Shown piece after piece: positions 53,029 to 64,000 of a stretch of 64,000 nucleotides of DNA. A program made the position numbers and the translations under genes. Below the pieces are notes generated by a model, which did not search any database, was not told the DNA's origin, and saw nothing but the letters and a program-made list of their open reading frames with translations. The first letter of the stretch is position 1; each line of letters opens with the position of its first letter. The DNA lies in contig NW_027478391.1 of assembly GCF_051014685.1 (NCBI RefSeq), positions 496,001 to 560,000 on the forward strand, in the 5' to 3' direction. Origin of the DNA: Ptiloglossa arizonensis (Eukaryota > Arthropoda > Insecta > Hymenoptera > Colletidae).

Positions 53029-55682
53029 TCGAAACCAATAACTGGAATGGCCTAGGGGAAAAGTACACATACCATTGTAATCGTGCGAGTTTCTACTTTC
53101 AGATGCAACAGGAATTTCTCGAGTTCGTTAATCCTTTCGCGAGATATGGGAGTTTGAAGTTAAGGAATGGTTGAGAAACCATCAAAATTTTCGCTGGTCT
53201 GATACTCGAAACCAATAACTGGAATGGCCTAGGGCAAAAGTACACACACCATTGTAATCGGGCCAGTTTCTACTTTCAGATGCAACAGAAATTTCCGGAG
53301 TTCGTCAATCCGTTCACGAGATATGGGAATTTGAAGTTAAGGAATGCTTGAGAAACCATCAAAATTTTCGAAAGTCTGATACTCGAAACCAATAACTACA
53401 AAGGTCTAGGGGAAAAGTACACACACCATTGTAATCGGGCGAGTTTCTACTTTCAGATGCAACAGGAATTTCTCGAGTTCGTCAACCCGTTCGCGAGATA
53501 TGGGAGTTTGAATTTAAGGAATGCTTGGGAAACCATCAAAATTTTCAGAAGTCTGATACTCGAAACCAATAACTGCAAAGGCCTAGGGAAAAAATACACC
53601 TACCGTTGTAATCGGTCGAGTTTCAACTTTCACATGCAACCTGAATTTCTCGAGTTCGGCAATCCGTTCGCGAGATATGGGAGTTTGAAATTAAGGAATG
53701 GTTGAGAAACCATCAAAATTTTCGCTGGTCTGATACTCGAAACCAATAACTGGAATGGCCTAGGGGAAAAGTACACACACCATTGTAATCGGTCGAATTT
53801 CTACTTTCAGATGCAACAGGAAATAATCGAGTTCGTCAATCCGTTCCCGAGATATGGCAGTTTGAAGTTAAGGAATGCTTGAGGAACCATCAAAATTTTC
53901 GCAAGTCTGATACTCGAAACAAATAACTACTATGATCTAGGGCAAAAATACACACACCATTGTAATCGGTCGACTTTCTACTTTCAGATGCAACAGGAAA
54001 TAATCGAGTTCGTCAATCCGTTCGCGAGATATGGGAGTTTGAAGTTAAGGAATGCTTGAGAAACCATCAAAATTTTCGCAAGTCTGATACTCGAAACCAA
54101 TAACTACTATGATCTAGGGCAAAAATACACATACCTTTGTAATCGGGCGAGTTTTCACTTTCAGATGCAACAGGCATTTCTCGAGTTCGTCAACCCGTTC
54201 GCGAGATACGGGAGTTTGTAGATACGGAATGGTTGAGAAACCATCAAAATTTTCGCTGGTCTGATACTCGAAACCAATAACTGGAATGGCCTAGGGGAAA
54301 AGTACACATACCATTGTAATCGTGCGAGTTTCTACTTTCAGATGCAACAGGAATTTCTCGAGTTCGTCAATCCTTTCGCGAGATATGGGAGTTTGAAGTT
54401 AAGGAATGGTTGAGAAACCATCAAAATTTTCCTGGTCTGATACTCGAAACCAATAACTGGAATGGCCAAGGGGAAAAGTACACACACCATTGTAATCGGG
54501 CTAGTTTCTACTTTCAGATGCAACAGAAATTTCTCGAGTTCGTCAATCCGTTCGCGAGATATGGGAGTTTGAAGTTAAGGAATGGTTGTGAAACCATCAA
54601 AATTTTCGCTGGTCTGATACTCGAAACCAATAACTACAAAGGCATACGGGAAAAATACACATACCATTGTAATCGGGCGAGTTTCTACTTTCACATGCAA
54701 CAGGAATTTCTCGAGTTCGTCAATCCGTTCGCGAGATATGGGTGTTTGAAGTTAAGGAATTCTTGGGAAACCATCAAAATTTTCAGAAGTCTGATACTCG
54801 AAACCAATAACTGGAATGGCCTAGGGGATAAGTACACGCACCATTGTAATCGTGCGAGTTTCTACTTTCAGATGCAACAGGAATTTCTCGAGTTCGTCAA
54901 TCCTTTCGCGAGATATGGGAGTTTGAAGTTAAGGAATGGTTGAGAAACCATCAAAATTTTCGCTGGTCTGATACTCGAAACCAATAACTGGAATGGCCAA
55001 GGGGAAAAGTACACACACCATTGTAATCGGGCGAGTTTCTACTTTCACATGCAACAGGAATTTCTCGAGTTCGTCAATCCGTTCGCGAGATATGGGTGTT
55101 TCAAGTTAAGGAATGCTTGGGAAACCATCAAAATTTTCAGAAGTCTGATACTCGAAACCAATAACTGGAATGGCCTAGGGGAAAAGTACACATACCATTG
55201 TAATCGTGCGAGTTTCTACTTTCAGATGCAACAGGAATTTCTCGAGTTCGTCAATCCGTTCGCGAGATATGGGTGTTTGAAGTTAAGGAATGCTTGGGAA
55301 ACCATCAAAATTTTCAGAAGTCTGATACTCGAAACCAATAACTGCAAAGGCCGAGGGGAAAAATACACCTACCGTTGTAATCGGGCGAGTTTCTACTTTC
55401 ACATGCAACAGGAATTTCTCGAGTTCGGAAATCCGTTCGCGAGATATGGGAGTTTGAAGTTAAGGAATGGTTGTGAAACCATCAAAATTTTCGCCGGTCT
55501 GCTACTCGAAACCAATAACTGGAATGGCCTAGGGGATAAGTACACGCACCATTGTAATCGGGCGAGTTTCTACTTTCAGATGCCACAGAAATTTGTCGAG
55601 TTCGTCAATCCGTTCGCGAGATTTGGGAATTTGAAGTTAAGGAATGCTTGAGAAACCACCAAAATTTTCGAAAGTCTGATAC
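53029..55682. repeat. Fifteen-monomer tandem duplication, unit 2 (2,654 bp)
   Basis: Second copy of 50375-53028 with very few differences, for example GGCATACGGG near 54641 against GGCATAGGGG, and CCTAGGGGAAA near 55173 against CCTAGGCGAAA. Identity runs to 55697, leaving a 15-bp tract for the crossover. The 200-codon frame is repeated at 55049-55651. Confidence 0.92.
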
Positions 55683-58600
55683 TCGAAACCAATAACTACA
55701 AAGGCCTAGGGGAAAAATACACACACCATTGTAATCGGGTGAGTTTCTACTTTCAGATGCAACAGAAATTTCTCGAGTTCGTCAATCCGTTCGCGAGATA
55801 TGGGAATTTGAAGTTAAGGAATGCTTGAGAAACCATCAAAATTTTCGAAAGTCTGATACTCGAAACCAATAACTACAAAGGCCTAGGGGAAAAATACACA
55901 TACCGTTGTAATCGGGCGAGTTTCTACTTTCACATGCAACAGGAATTTCTCGAGTTCGTCAATCCGTTCGCGAGATATGGGTGTTTGAAGTTAAGGAAAG
56001 GTTGAGAAACCATCAAAATTTTCGCTGGTCTGATACTCGAAACCAATAACTGGAATGGCCTAGGGGAAAAGTTCACACACCATTGTAATCGGGCGAGTTT
56101 CTACTTTCAGATGCAACAGGAATTTTTCGAGTTCGTCGACCCGTTCGCGAGATATGGGAGTTTGGAGTTAAGGAATGCTTGGGAAACCATCAAAATTTTC
56201 AGAAGTCTGATACTCGAAACCAATAACTGCAAAGGCCGAGGGGAAAAATACACATACCTTTGTAATCGGGCGAATTTCCACTTTCAGACGCAACAGGAAT
56301 TTCTCGAGTTCGTCAATCCGTTCGCGAGATACGGGAGTTTGAAGATACGGAATGCTTGAGAAACCATCAAAATTTTCGAAAGTCTGATACTCGAAACCAA
56401 TAACTACAAAGGCCTGGGGGAAAAGTACACACACCATTGTAATCGGGCGAGTTTTTTACTTTCAGATGCAACAGGAATTTCTCGAGTTCGTCAACCCGTT
56501 CGCGAGATATGGGAGTTTGAATTTAAGGAATGCTTGGGAAACCATCAAAATTTTCAGAAGTCTGATACTCGAAACCAATAACAGCAAAGGCCTAGGGAAA
56601 AAATACACCTACCGTTGTAATCGGTCGAGTTTCAACTTTCACATGCAACCTGAATTTCTCGAGTTCGGCAATCCGTTCGCGAGATATGGGAGTTTGAAAT
56701 TAAGGAATGGTTGAGAAACCATCAAAATTTTCGCTAGTCTGATACTCGAAACCAATAACTGGAATGGCCTAGGGGAAAAGTACACACACCATTGTAATCG
56801 GGCGAGTTTCTACTTTCACATGCAGCAGAAATTTCTCGAGTTCGTCAATCCGTTCGCGAGATTTGGGAATTTGAAGTTAAGGAATGCTTGAGAAACCATC
56901 AAAATTTTCGAAAGTCTGATACTCGAAACCAATAACTACAAAGGCCTAGGGGAAAAGTACACACACCATTGTAATCGGACGAGTTTCTACTTTCAGACGC
57001 AACAGGAATTTCTCGAGTTCGTCAATCCGTTCGCGAGATATGGGTGTTTGAAGTTAAGGAATGGTTGAGAAACCATCAAAATTTTCGCTGGTCTGATACT
57101 CGAAACCAATAACTGGAATGGCCTAGGGGAAAAGTACACATACCATTGTAATCGTGCGAGTTTCTACTTTCAGATGCAACAGGAATTTCTCGAGTTCGTT
57201 AATCCTTTCGCGAGATATGGGAGTTTGAAGTTAAGGAATGGTTGAGAAACCATCAAAATTTTCGCTGGTCTGATACTCGAAACCAATAACTGGAATGGCC
57301 TAGGGCAAAAGTACACACACCATTGTAATCGGGCTAGTTTCTACTTTCAGATGCAACAGAAATTTCTCGAGTTCGTCAATCCGTTCGGGAGATATGGGAG
57401 TTTGAAGTTGAGGAATGGCTGTGAAACCATTAAAATTTTCGCTGGTCTGATACTCGAAACCAATAACTGGAATGGCCTAGGGGAAAAGTACACACACCAT
57501 TGTAATCGGGCGAGTTTCTACTTTCAGATGCAACAGAAATTTCTCGAGTTCGTCAATCCGTTCGCGAGTATGGGTGTTTGAAGTTAAGGAATGGTTGTGA
57601 AACCATCAAAATTTTCGCTGGTCTGATACTCGAAACCAATAACTGGAATGGCCTAGGGGAAAAGTACACACACCATTGTAATCGGGCGAGTTTCTACTTT
57701 CAGACGCAACAGAAATTTCTGGAGTTCGTCAATCCGTTCGCGAGATATGGGAATTTGAAGTTAAGGAATGCTTGAGAAACCATCAAAATTTTCGAAAGTC
57801 TGATACTCGAAACCAATAACAGGGATGGCCTAGGGGAAAAGTACACACACCATTGTAATCGGGCGACTTTCTACTTTCACATGCAACAGGAATTTCTCGA
57901 GTTCGGAAATCCGTTCGCGAGATATGGGAGTTTGAAGTTAAGGAATGGTTGCGAAACCATCAAAATTTTCACCGGTCTGCTACTCGAAACCAATAACCGG
58001 AATGGCCTAGGGGAAAAGTACACACACCATTGCAATCGGTCGACTTTCTACTTTCAGATGCAACAGGAAATAATCGAGTTCGTCAATCCGTTCGCGAGAT
58101 ATGGCAGTTTGAAGTTAAGGAATGCTTGAGAAACCATCAAAATTTTCGAAAGTCTGATACTCGAAACCAGTAACTACAAAGGCCTAGGGGAAAAATACAC
58201 CTACCGTTGTAATCGGGCGAGTTTCTACTTTCAGATGCCACAGAAATTTCTCGAGTTCGTCATTCCGTTCGCGAGATTTGGGAATTTGAAGTTAAGGAAT
58301 GCTTGAGAAACCACAAAAATTTTCGAAATTCTGATACTCGAAACCAATAACTACAAAGGCCTAGGGGAAAAATACGCACACCATTGTAATCGGGCGAGTT
58401 TCTACTTTCAGATGCAACAGAAATTTCTCGAGTTCGTCGATCCGTTCGCGAGATATGGGAATTTGAAGTTAAGGAATGCTTGAGAAACCATCAAAATTTT
58501 CGAAAGTCTGATACTCGAAACGAGTAACAACAAAGGCCTAGGGGAAAAATACACCTACCGTTGTAATCGGGCGAGTTTCTACTTTCACATGCAACAGGAA

Positions 58601-61600
58601 TTTCTCGAGTTCGTCAATCCGTTCGGGAGATATGGGAGTTTGAACTTAAGGAATGGTTGAGAAACCATCAAAATTTTCGCTGGTCTGATACTCGAAACCA
58701 ATAACTGGAATGGCCTAGGGGAAAAGTACACACACCATTGTAATCGGTCGACTTTCTACTTTCAGATGCAACAGGAAATAATCGAGTTCGTCAATCCGTT
58801 CGCGAGATATGGCAGTTTGAAGTTAAGGAATGCTTGAGAAACCATCAAAATTTTCGCAAGTCTGATACTCGAAACAAATAACTACTATGATCTAGGGCAA
58901 AAATACACATACCTTTGTATTCGGGCGAGTTTCCACTTTCAGATGCAACAGGCATTTCTCGAGTTCGTCAACCCGTTCGCGAGATACGGGAGTTTGAAGA
59001 TACGGAATGGTTGAGAAACCATCAAAATTTTCGCTGGTCTGATACTCGAAACCAATAACTGGAATGGCCTAGGGGAAAAGTACACATACCATTGTAATCG
59101 TGCGAGTTTCTACTTTCAGATGCAACAGGAATTTCTCGAGTTCGTCAATCCGTTCGCGAGATACGGGAGTTTGATGTTAAGGAATGGTTGAGAAACCATC
59201 AAAATTTTCGCTGGTCTGATACTTGAAACCAATAACTGGAATGGCCTAGGGGAAAAGTACACATACCATTGTAATCGTGCGAGTTTCTACTTTCAGATGC
59301 AACAGGAATTTCTCGAGTTCGTCAATCCTTTCGCGAGATATGGGAGTTTGAAGTTAAGGAATGGTTGAGAAACCATCAAAATTTTCGCTGGTCTGATACT
59401 CGAAACCAATAACTGGAATGGCCAAGGGGAAAAGTACACACACCACTGTAATCGGGCTAGTTTCTACTTTCAGATGCAACAGAAATTTCTCGAGTTCGTC
59501 AATCCTTTCGCGAGATATGGGAGTTTGAAGTTAAGCAATGGTTGTGAAACCATCAAAATTTTCGCTGGTCTGATACTCGAAACCAATAACTGGAATGGCC
59601 TAGGGGAAAAGTACACACACCATTGTAATCGGGCGAGTTTCTACTTTCAGATGCAACAGAAATTTCTCGAGTTCGTCAATCCGTTCGCGAGATATGGGAA
59701 TTTGAAGTTAAGGAATGCTTGAGAAACCATCAAAATTTTCGAATGTCTGATACTCGAAATCAATAACTACAAAGGCCTAGGGGAAAAATACACCTATCTT
59801 TGTAATCGGGCGAGTTTCTACTTTCACATGCAACAGGAATTTCTCGAGTTCGTCAATCCGTTCGCGAGATATGGGTGTTTGAAGTTAAGAATGGTTGAGA
59901 AACCATCAAAATTTTCGCTGGTCTGATACTCGAAAGCAATAACTGGAATGGCCTAGGGGAAAAGTACACACACCATTGTAATCGGTCGACTTTCTACTTT
60001 CAGATGCAACAGGAAATAATCGAGTTCGTCAATCCGTTCGCGAGATATGGGAGTTTGAAGTTAAGGAATGCTTGAGAAACCATCAAAATTTTCGCAAGTC
60101 TGATACTCGAAACCAATAACTACTATGATCTAGGGCAAAAATACACATACCTTTGTAATCGGGCGAGTTTCCACTTTCAGATGCAACAGGCATTTCTCAA
60201 GTTCGTCAACCCGTTCGCGAGATACGGGAGTTTGAAGTTAAGGAATGGTTGTGAAACCATCAAAATTTTCGCTGGTCTGATACTCGAAACCAATAACTAC
60301 AAAGGCATAGGGGAAAAATACACATACCATTGTAATCGGGCGAGTTTCTACTTTCACATGCAACAGGAATTTCTCGAGTTCGTCAATCCGTTCGCGAGAT
60401 ATGGGTGTTTGAAGTTAAGGAATTCTTGGGAAACCATCAAAATTTTCAGAAGTCTGATACTCGAAACCAATAACTGGAATGGCCTAGGGGATAAGTACAC
60501 GCACCATTGTAATCGTGCGAGTTTCTACTTTCAGATGCAACAGGAATTTCTCGAGTTCGTCAATCCCTTCGCGAGATATGGGAGTTTGAAGTTAAGGAAT
60601 GGTTGAGAAACCATCAAAATTTTCGCTGGTCTGATACTCGAAACCAATAACTGGAATGGCCAAGGGGAAAAGTACACACACCATTGTAATCGGGCGAGTT
60701 TCTACTTTCACATGCAACAGGAATTTCTCGAGTTCGTCAATCCGTTCGCGAGATATGGGTGTTTGAAGTTAAGGAATGCTTGGGAAACCATCAAAATTTT
60801 CAGAAGTCTGATACTCGAAACCAATAACTGGAATGGCCTAGGGGAAAAGTACACATACCATTGTAATCGTGCGAGTTTCTACTTTCAGATGCAACAGGAA
60901 TTTCTCGAGTTCGTCAATCCGTTCGCGAGATATGGGTGTTTGAAGTTAAGGAATGCTTGGGAAACCATCAAAATTTTCAGAAGTCTGATACTCGAAACCA
61001 ATAACTGCAAAGGCCGAGGGGAAAAATACACCTACCGTTGTAATCGGGCGAGTTTCTACTTTCAGATGCAACAGAAATTTCTCGAGTTCGTCAATCCGTT
61101 AGCGAGATATGGGAATTTGAAGTTAAGGAATGCTTGAGAAACCATCAAAATTTTCGAAAGTCTGATACTCGAAACCAATAACTACAAAGGCCTAGGGGAA
61201 AAATACACACACCATTGTAATCGGGCGAGTTTCTACTTTCAGATGCAACAGAAATTTCTCGAGTTCGTCAATCCGTTCGCGAGATATGGGAATTTGAAGT
61301 TAAGGAATGCTTGAGAAACCATCAAAATTTTCGAAAGTCTGATACTCGAAACCAATAACTACAAAGGCCTAGGGGAAAAATACACACACCATTGTAATCG
61401 GGCGAGTTTCTACTTTCAGATGCAACAGAAATTTCTCGAGTTCGTCAATCCGTTCGCGAGATATGGGAATTTGAAGTTAAGGAATGCTTGAGAAACCATC
61501 AAAATTTTCGAAAGTCTGATACTCGAAACCAATAACTACAAAGGCCTAGGGGAAAAATACACCTACCGTTGTAATCGGGCGAGTTTCTACTTTCACATGC

Positions 61601-64000
61601 AACAGGAATTTCTCGAGTTCGTCAATCCGTTCGCGAGATATGGGTGTTTGAAGTTTAGGAAAGGTTGAGGAACCATCAAAATTTTCGCTGGTCTGATACT
61701 CGAAACCAATAACTGGAGTGGCCTAGGGGAAAAGTACACACACCATTGTAATCGGGCGAGTTTCTACTTTCAGATGCAACAGGAATTTCTCGAGTTCGTC
61801 AACCCGTTCGCGAGATATGGGAGTTTGAATTTAAGGAATGCTTGGGAAACCATCAAAAATTCAGAAGTCTGATATTCGAAACCAATAACTGCAAAGGCCT
61901 AGGGGAAAAATACACCTACCGTTGTAATCGGGCGAGTTTCAACTTTCACATGCAACCTGAATTTCTCGAGTTCGGCAATCCGTTCGCGAGATATGGGAGT
62001 TTGAAATTAAGGAATGGTTGAGAAACCATCAAAATTTTCGCTGGTCTGATACTCGAAACCAATAACTGGAATGGCCTAGGGGAAAAGTACACACACCATT
62101 GTAATCGGGCGAGTTTCTACTTTCACATGCAACACGAACTTCTCGAGTTCGGAAATCCGTTCGCGAGATATGGGAGTTTGAAGTTAAGGAATGGTTGAGA
62201 AACCATCAAAATTTTCGCTGGTCTGATACTCGAAACCAATAACTGGAATGGCCTAGGGGAAAAGTACACACACCATTGTAATCGGGCGGGTTTCTACTTT
62301 CAGATGCAGCAGGAATTTCTCGAGTTCGTCAACCCGTTCGCGAGATATGGGAGTTTGAATTTAAGGAGTGCTTGGGAAACCATCAAAATTTTCAGAAGTC
62401 TGATACTCGAAACCAATAACTGCAAAGGCCTAGGGGAAAAATACACCTACCGTTGTAATCGGGCGAGTTTCAACTTTCACATGCAACCTGAATTTCTCGA
62501 GTTCGGCAATCCGTTCGCGAGATATGGGAGTTTGAACTTAAGGAATGGTTGAGAAACCATCAAAATTTTCGCTGGTCTGATACTCGAAACCAATAACTGG
62601 AATGGCCTAGGGGAAAAGTACACACACCATTGTAATCGGGCGAGTTTCTACTTTCACATGCAACAGGAACTTCTCGAGTTCGGAAATCCGTTCGCGATAT
62701 ATGGGAATTTGAAGTTAAGGAATGGTTGTGAAACCATCAAAATTTTCGCTGGTCTGCTACTCGAAACCAATAACTGGAATGGCCTAGGGGAAAAGTACAC
62801 ACACCATTGTAATCGGGCGAGTTTCTACTTTCAGATGCAGCAGAAATTTCTCGAGTTCGTCAATCCGTTCGCGAGATTTGGGAATTTGAAGTTAAGGAAT
62901 GCTTGAGAAACCATCAAAATTTTCGAAAGTCTGATACTCGAAACCAAAAACTACAAAGGCCTCGGGGAAAAATACACCTACCGTTGCAATCGGGCGAGTT
63001 TCTACTTTCACATGCAACAGGAATTTCTCGAGTTCGTCAATCCGTTCGCGAGATATGGGTGTTTGAAGTTAAGAATGGTTGAGAAACCATCAAAATTTTC
63101 GCTGGTCTGATACTCGAAAGCAATAACTGGAATGGCCTAGGGGAAAAGTACACACACCATTGTAATCGGTCGACTTTCTACTTTCAGATGCAACAGGAAA
63201 TAATCGAGTTCGTCAATCTGTTCGCGAGATATGGGAGTTTGAAGTTAAGGAATGCTTGAGAAACCATCAAAATTTTCGCAAGTCTGATACTCGAAACCAA
63301 TAACTACTATGATCTAGGGCAAAAATACACATACCTTTGTAATCGGGCGAGTTTCCACTTTCAGATGCAACAGGCATTTCTCAAGTTCGTCAACCCGTTC
63401 GCGAGATACGGGAGTTTGAAGTTAAGGAATGGTTGTGAAACCATCAAAATTTTCGCTGGTCTGATACTCGAAACCAATAACTACAAAGGCATAGGGGAAA
63501 AATACACATACCATTGTAATCGGGCGAGTTTCTACTTTCACATGCAACAGGAATTTCTCGAGTTCGTCAATCCGTTCGCGAGATATGGGTGTTTGAAGTT
63601 AAGGAATTCTTGGGAAACCATCAAAATTTTCAGAAGTCTGATACTCGAAACCAATAACTGGAATGGCCTAGGGGATAAGTACACGCACCATTGTAATCGT
63701 GCGAGTTTCTACTTTCAGATGCAACAGGAATTTCTCGAGTTCGTCAATCCCTTCGCGAGATATGGGAGTTTGAAGTTAAGGAATGGTTGAGAAACCATCA
63801 AAATTTTCGCTGGTCTGATACTCGAAACCAATAACTGGAATGGCCAAGGGGAAAAGTACACACACCATTGTAATCGGGCGAGTTTCTACTTTCACATGCA
63901 ACAGGAATTTCTCGAGTTCGTCAATCCGTTCGCGAGATATGGGTGTTTGAAGTTAAGGAATGCTTGGGAAACCATCAAAATTTTCAGAAGTCTGATACTC
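55683..64000. repeat. 177-bp satellite array, right end, with an 18-monomer period
   Basis: Continuous monomers reaching the window edge. The stretch 59804-60816 matches 62988-64000 at a 3,184-bp shift (18 monomers minus two bases), with shared single-base losses (GTTAAGAATGG near 59885 and 63069). The right copy is cut by the window end, so the unit cannot be delimited. A run of near-identical monomers occupies about 61130-61560. No gene is seen. Confidence 0.95.

Noticed and set aside
1..64000. CRISPR array
   Set aside because: The repetition covers the whole 177 bp. There are no short identical repeats separated by unique spacers and no cas genes.

Overview
The window is a block of satellite DNA from what is most likely an insect or other arthropod genome. 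Roughly 58 kb of the 64 kb is a head-to-tail tandem repeat with a 177-bp monomer, about 330 copies, all in one orientation. The only non-satellite DNA is two identical 2,811-bp copies of a 5'-truncated non-LTR retrotransposon whose protein looks like the R1 clade (R1/TRAS/SART/Waldo relatives). That clade is mainly known from arthropods, which is the main basis for the host guess. No host gene, tRNA, rRNA, CRISPR array or bacterial feature is visible. Such arrays are typical of centromeric or pericentromeric heterochromatin or of a B chromosome; the sequence alone cannot decide between these.

Layout: 1-4761 mixed satellite; 4762-7945 two identical tandem 9-monomer units (1,592 bp each); 7946-10433 a more diverged satellite subfamily; 10434-13244 retroelement copy 1; 13245-15559 satellite; 15560-18370 retroelement copy 2; 18371-64000 uninterrupted satellite with several large recent tandem duplications (2,124 bp at 35716-39963, 2,654 bp at 50375-55682, and a 3,184-bp shift linking 59804-60816 to 62988-64000).

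The history can be read in part. One retroelement inserted once by target-primed reverse transcription, leaving a 14-bp target-site duplication and a 19-base A tail. Its ORF2 then carried, or acquired, one in-frame TAA. A later unequal crossover between satellite monomers duplicated a 5,126-bp segment (13 monomers + element + 14-bp duplication), giving two copies that share the nonsense codon and the A-tail length. The crossover maps to a 38-bp tract at 13635-13672. The same process with other unit sizes built the higher-order structure elsewhere.

The satellite monomer is 59 codons long, so one reading frame runs across monomer boundaries. This produces many short open frames (mostly 82 codons, up to 200). 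I treat them as by-products of the repeat length, not genes. The most unusual local structure is the element's 3' untranslated region, which holds seven consecutive hairpins with long, nearly perfect stems.
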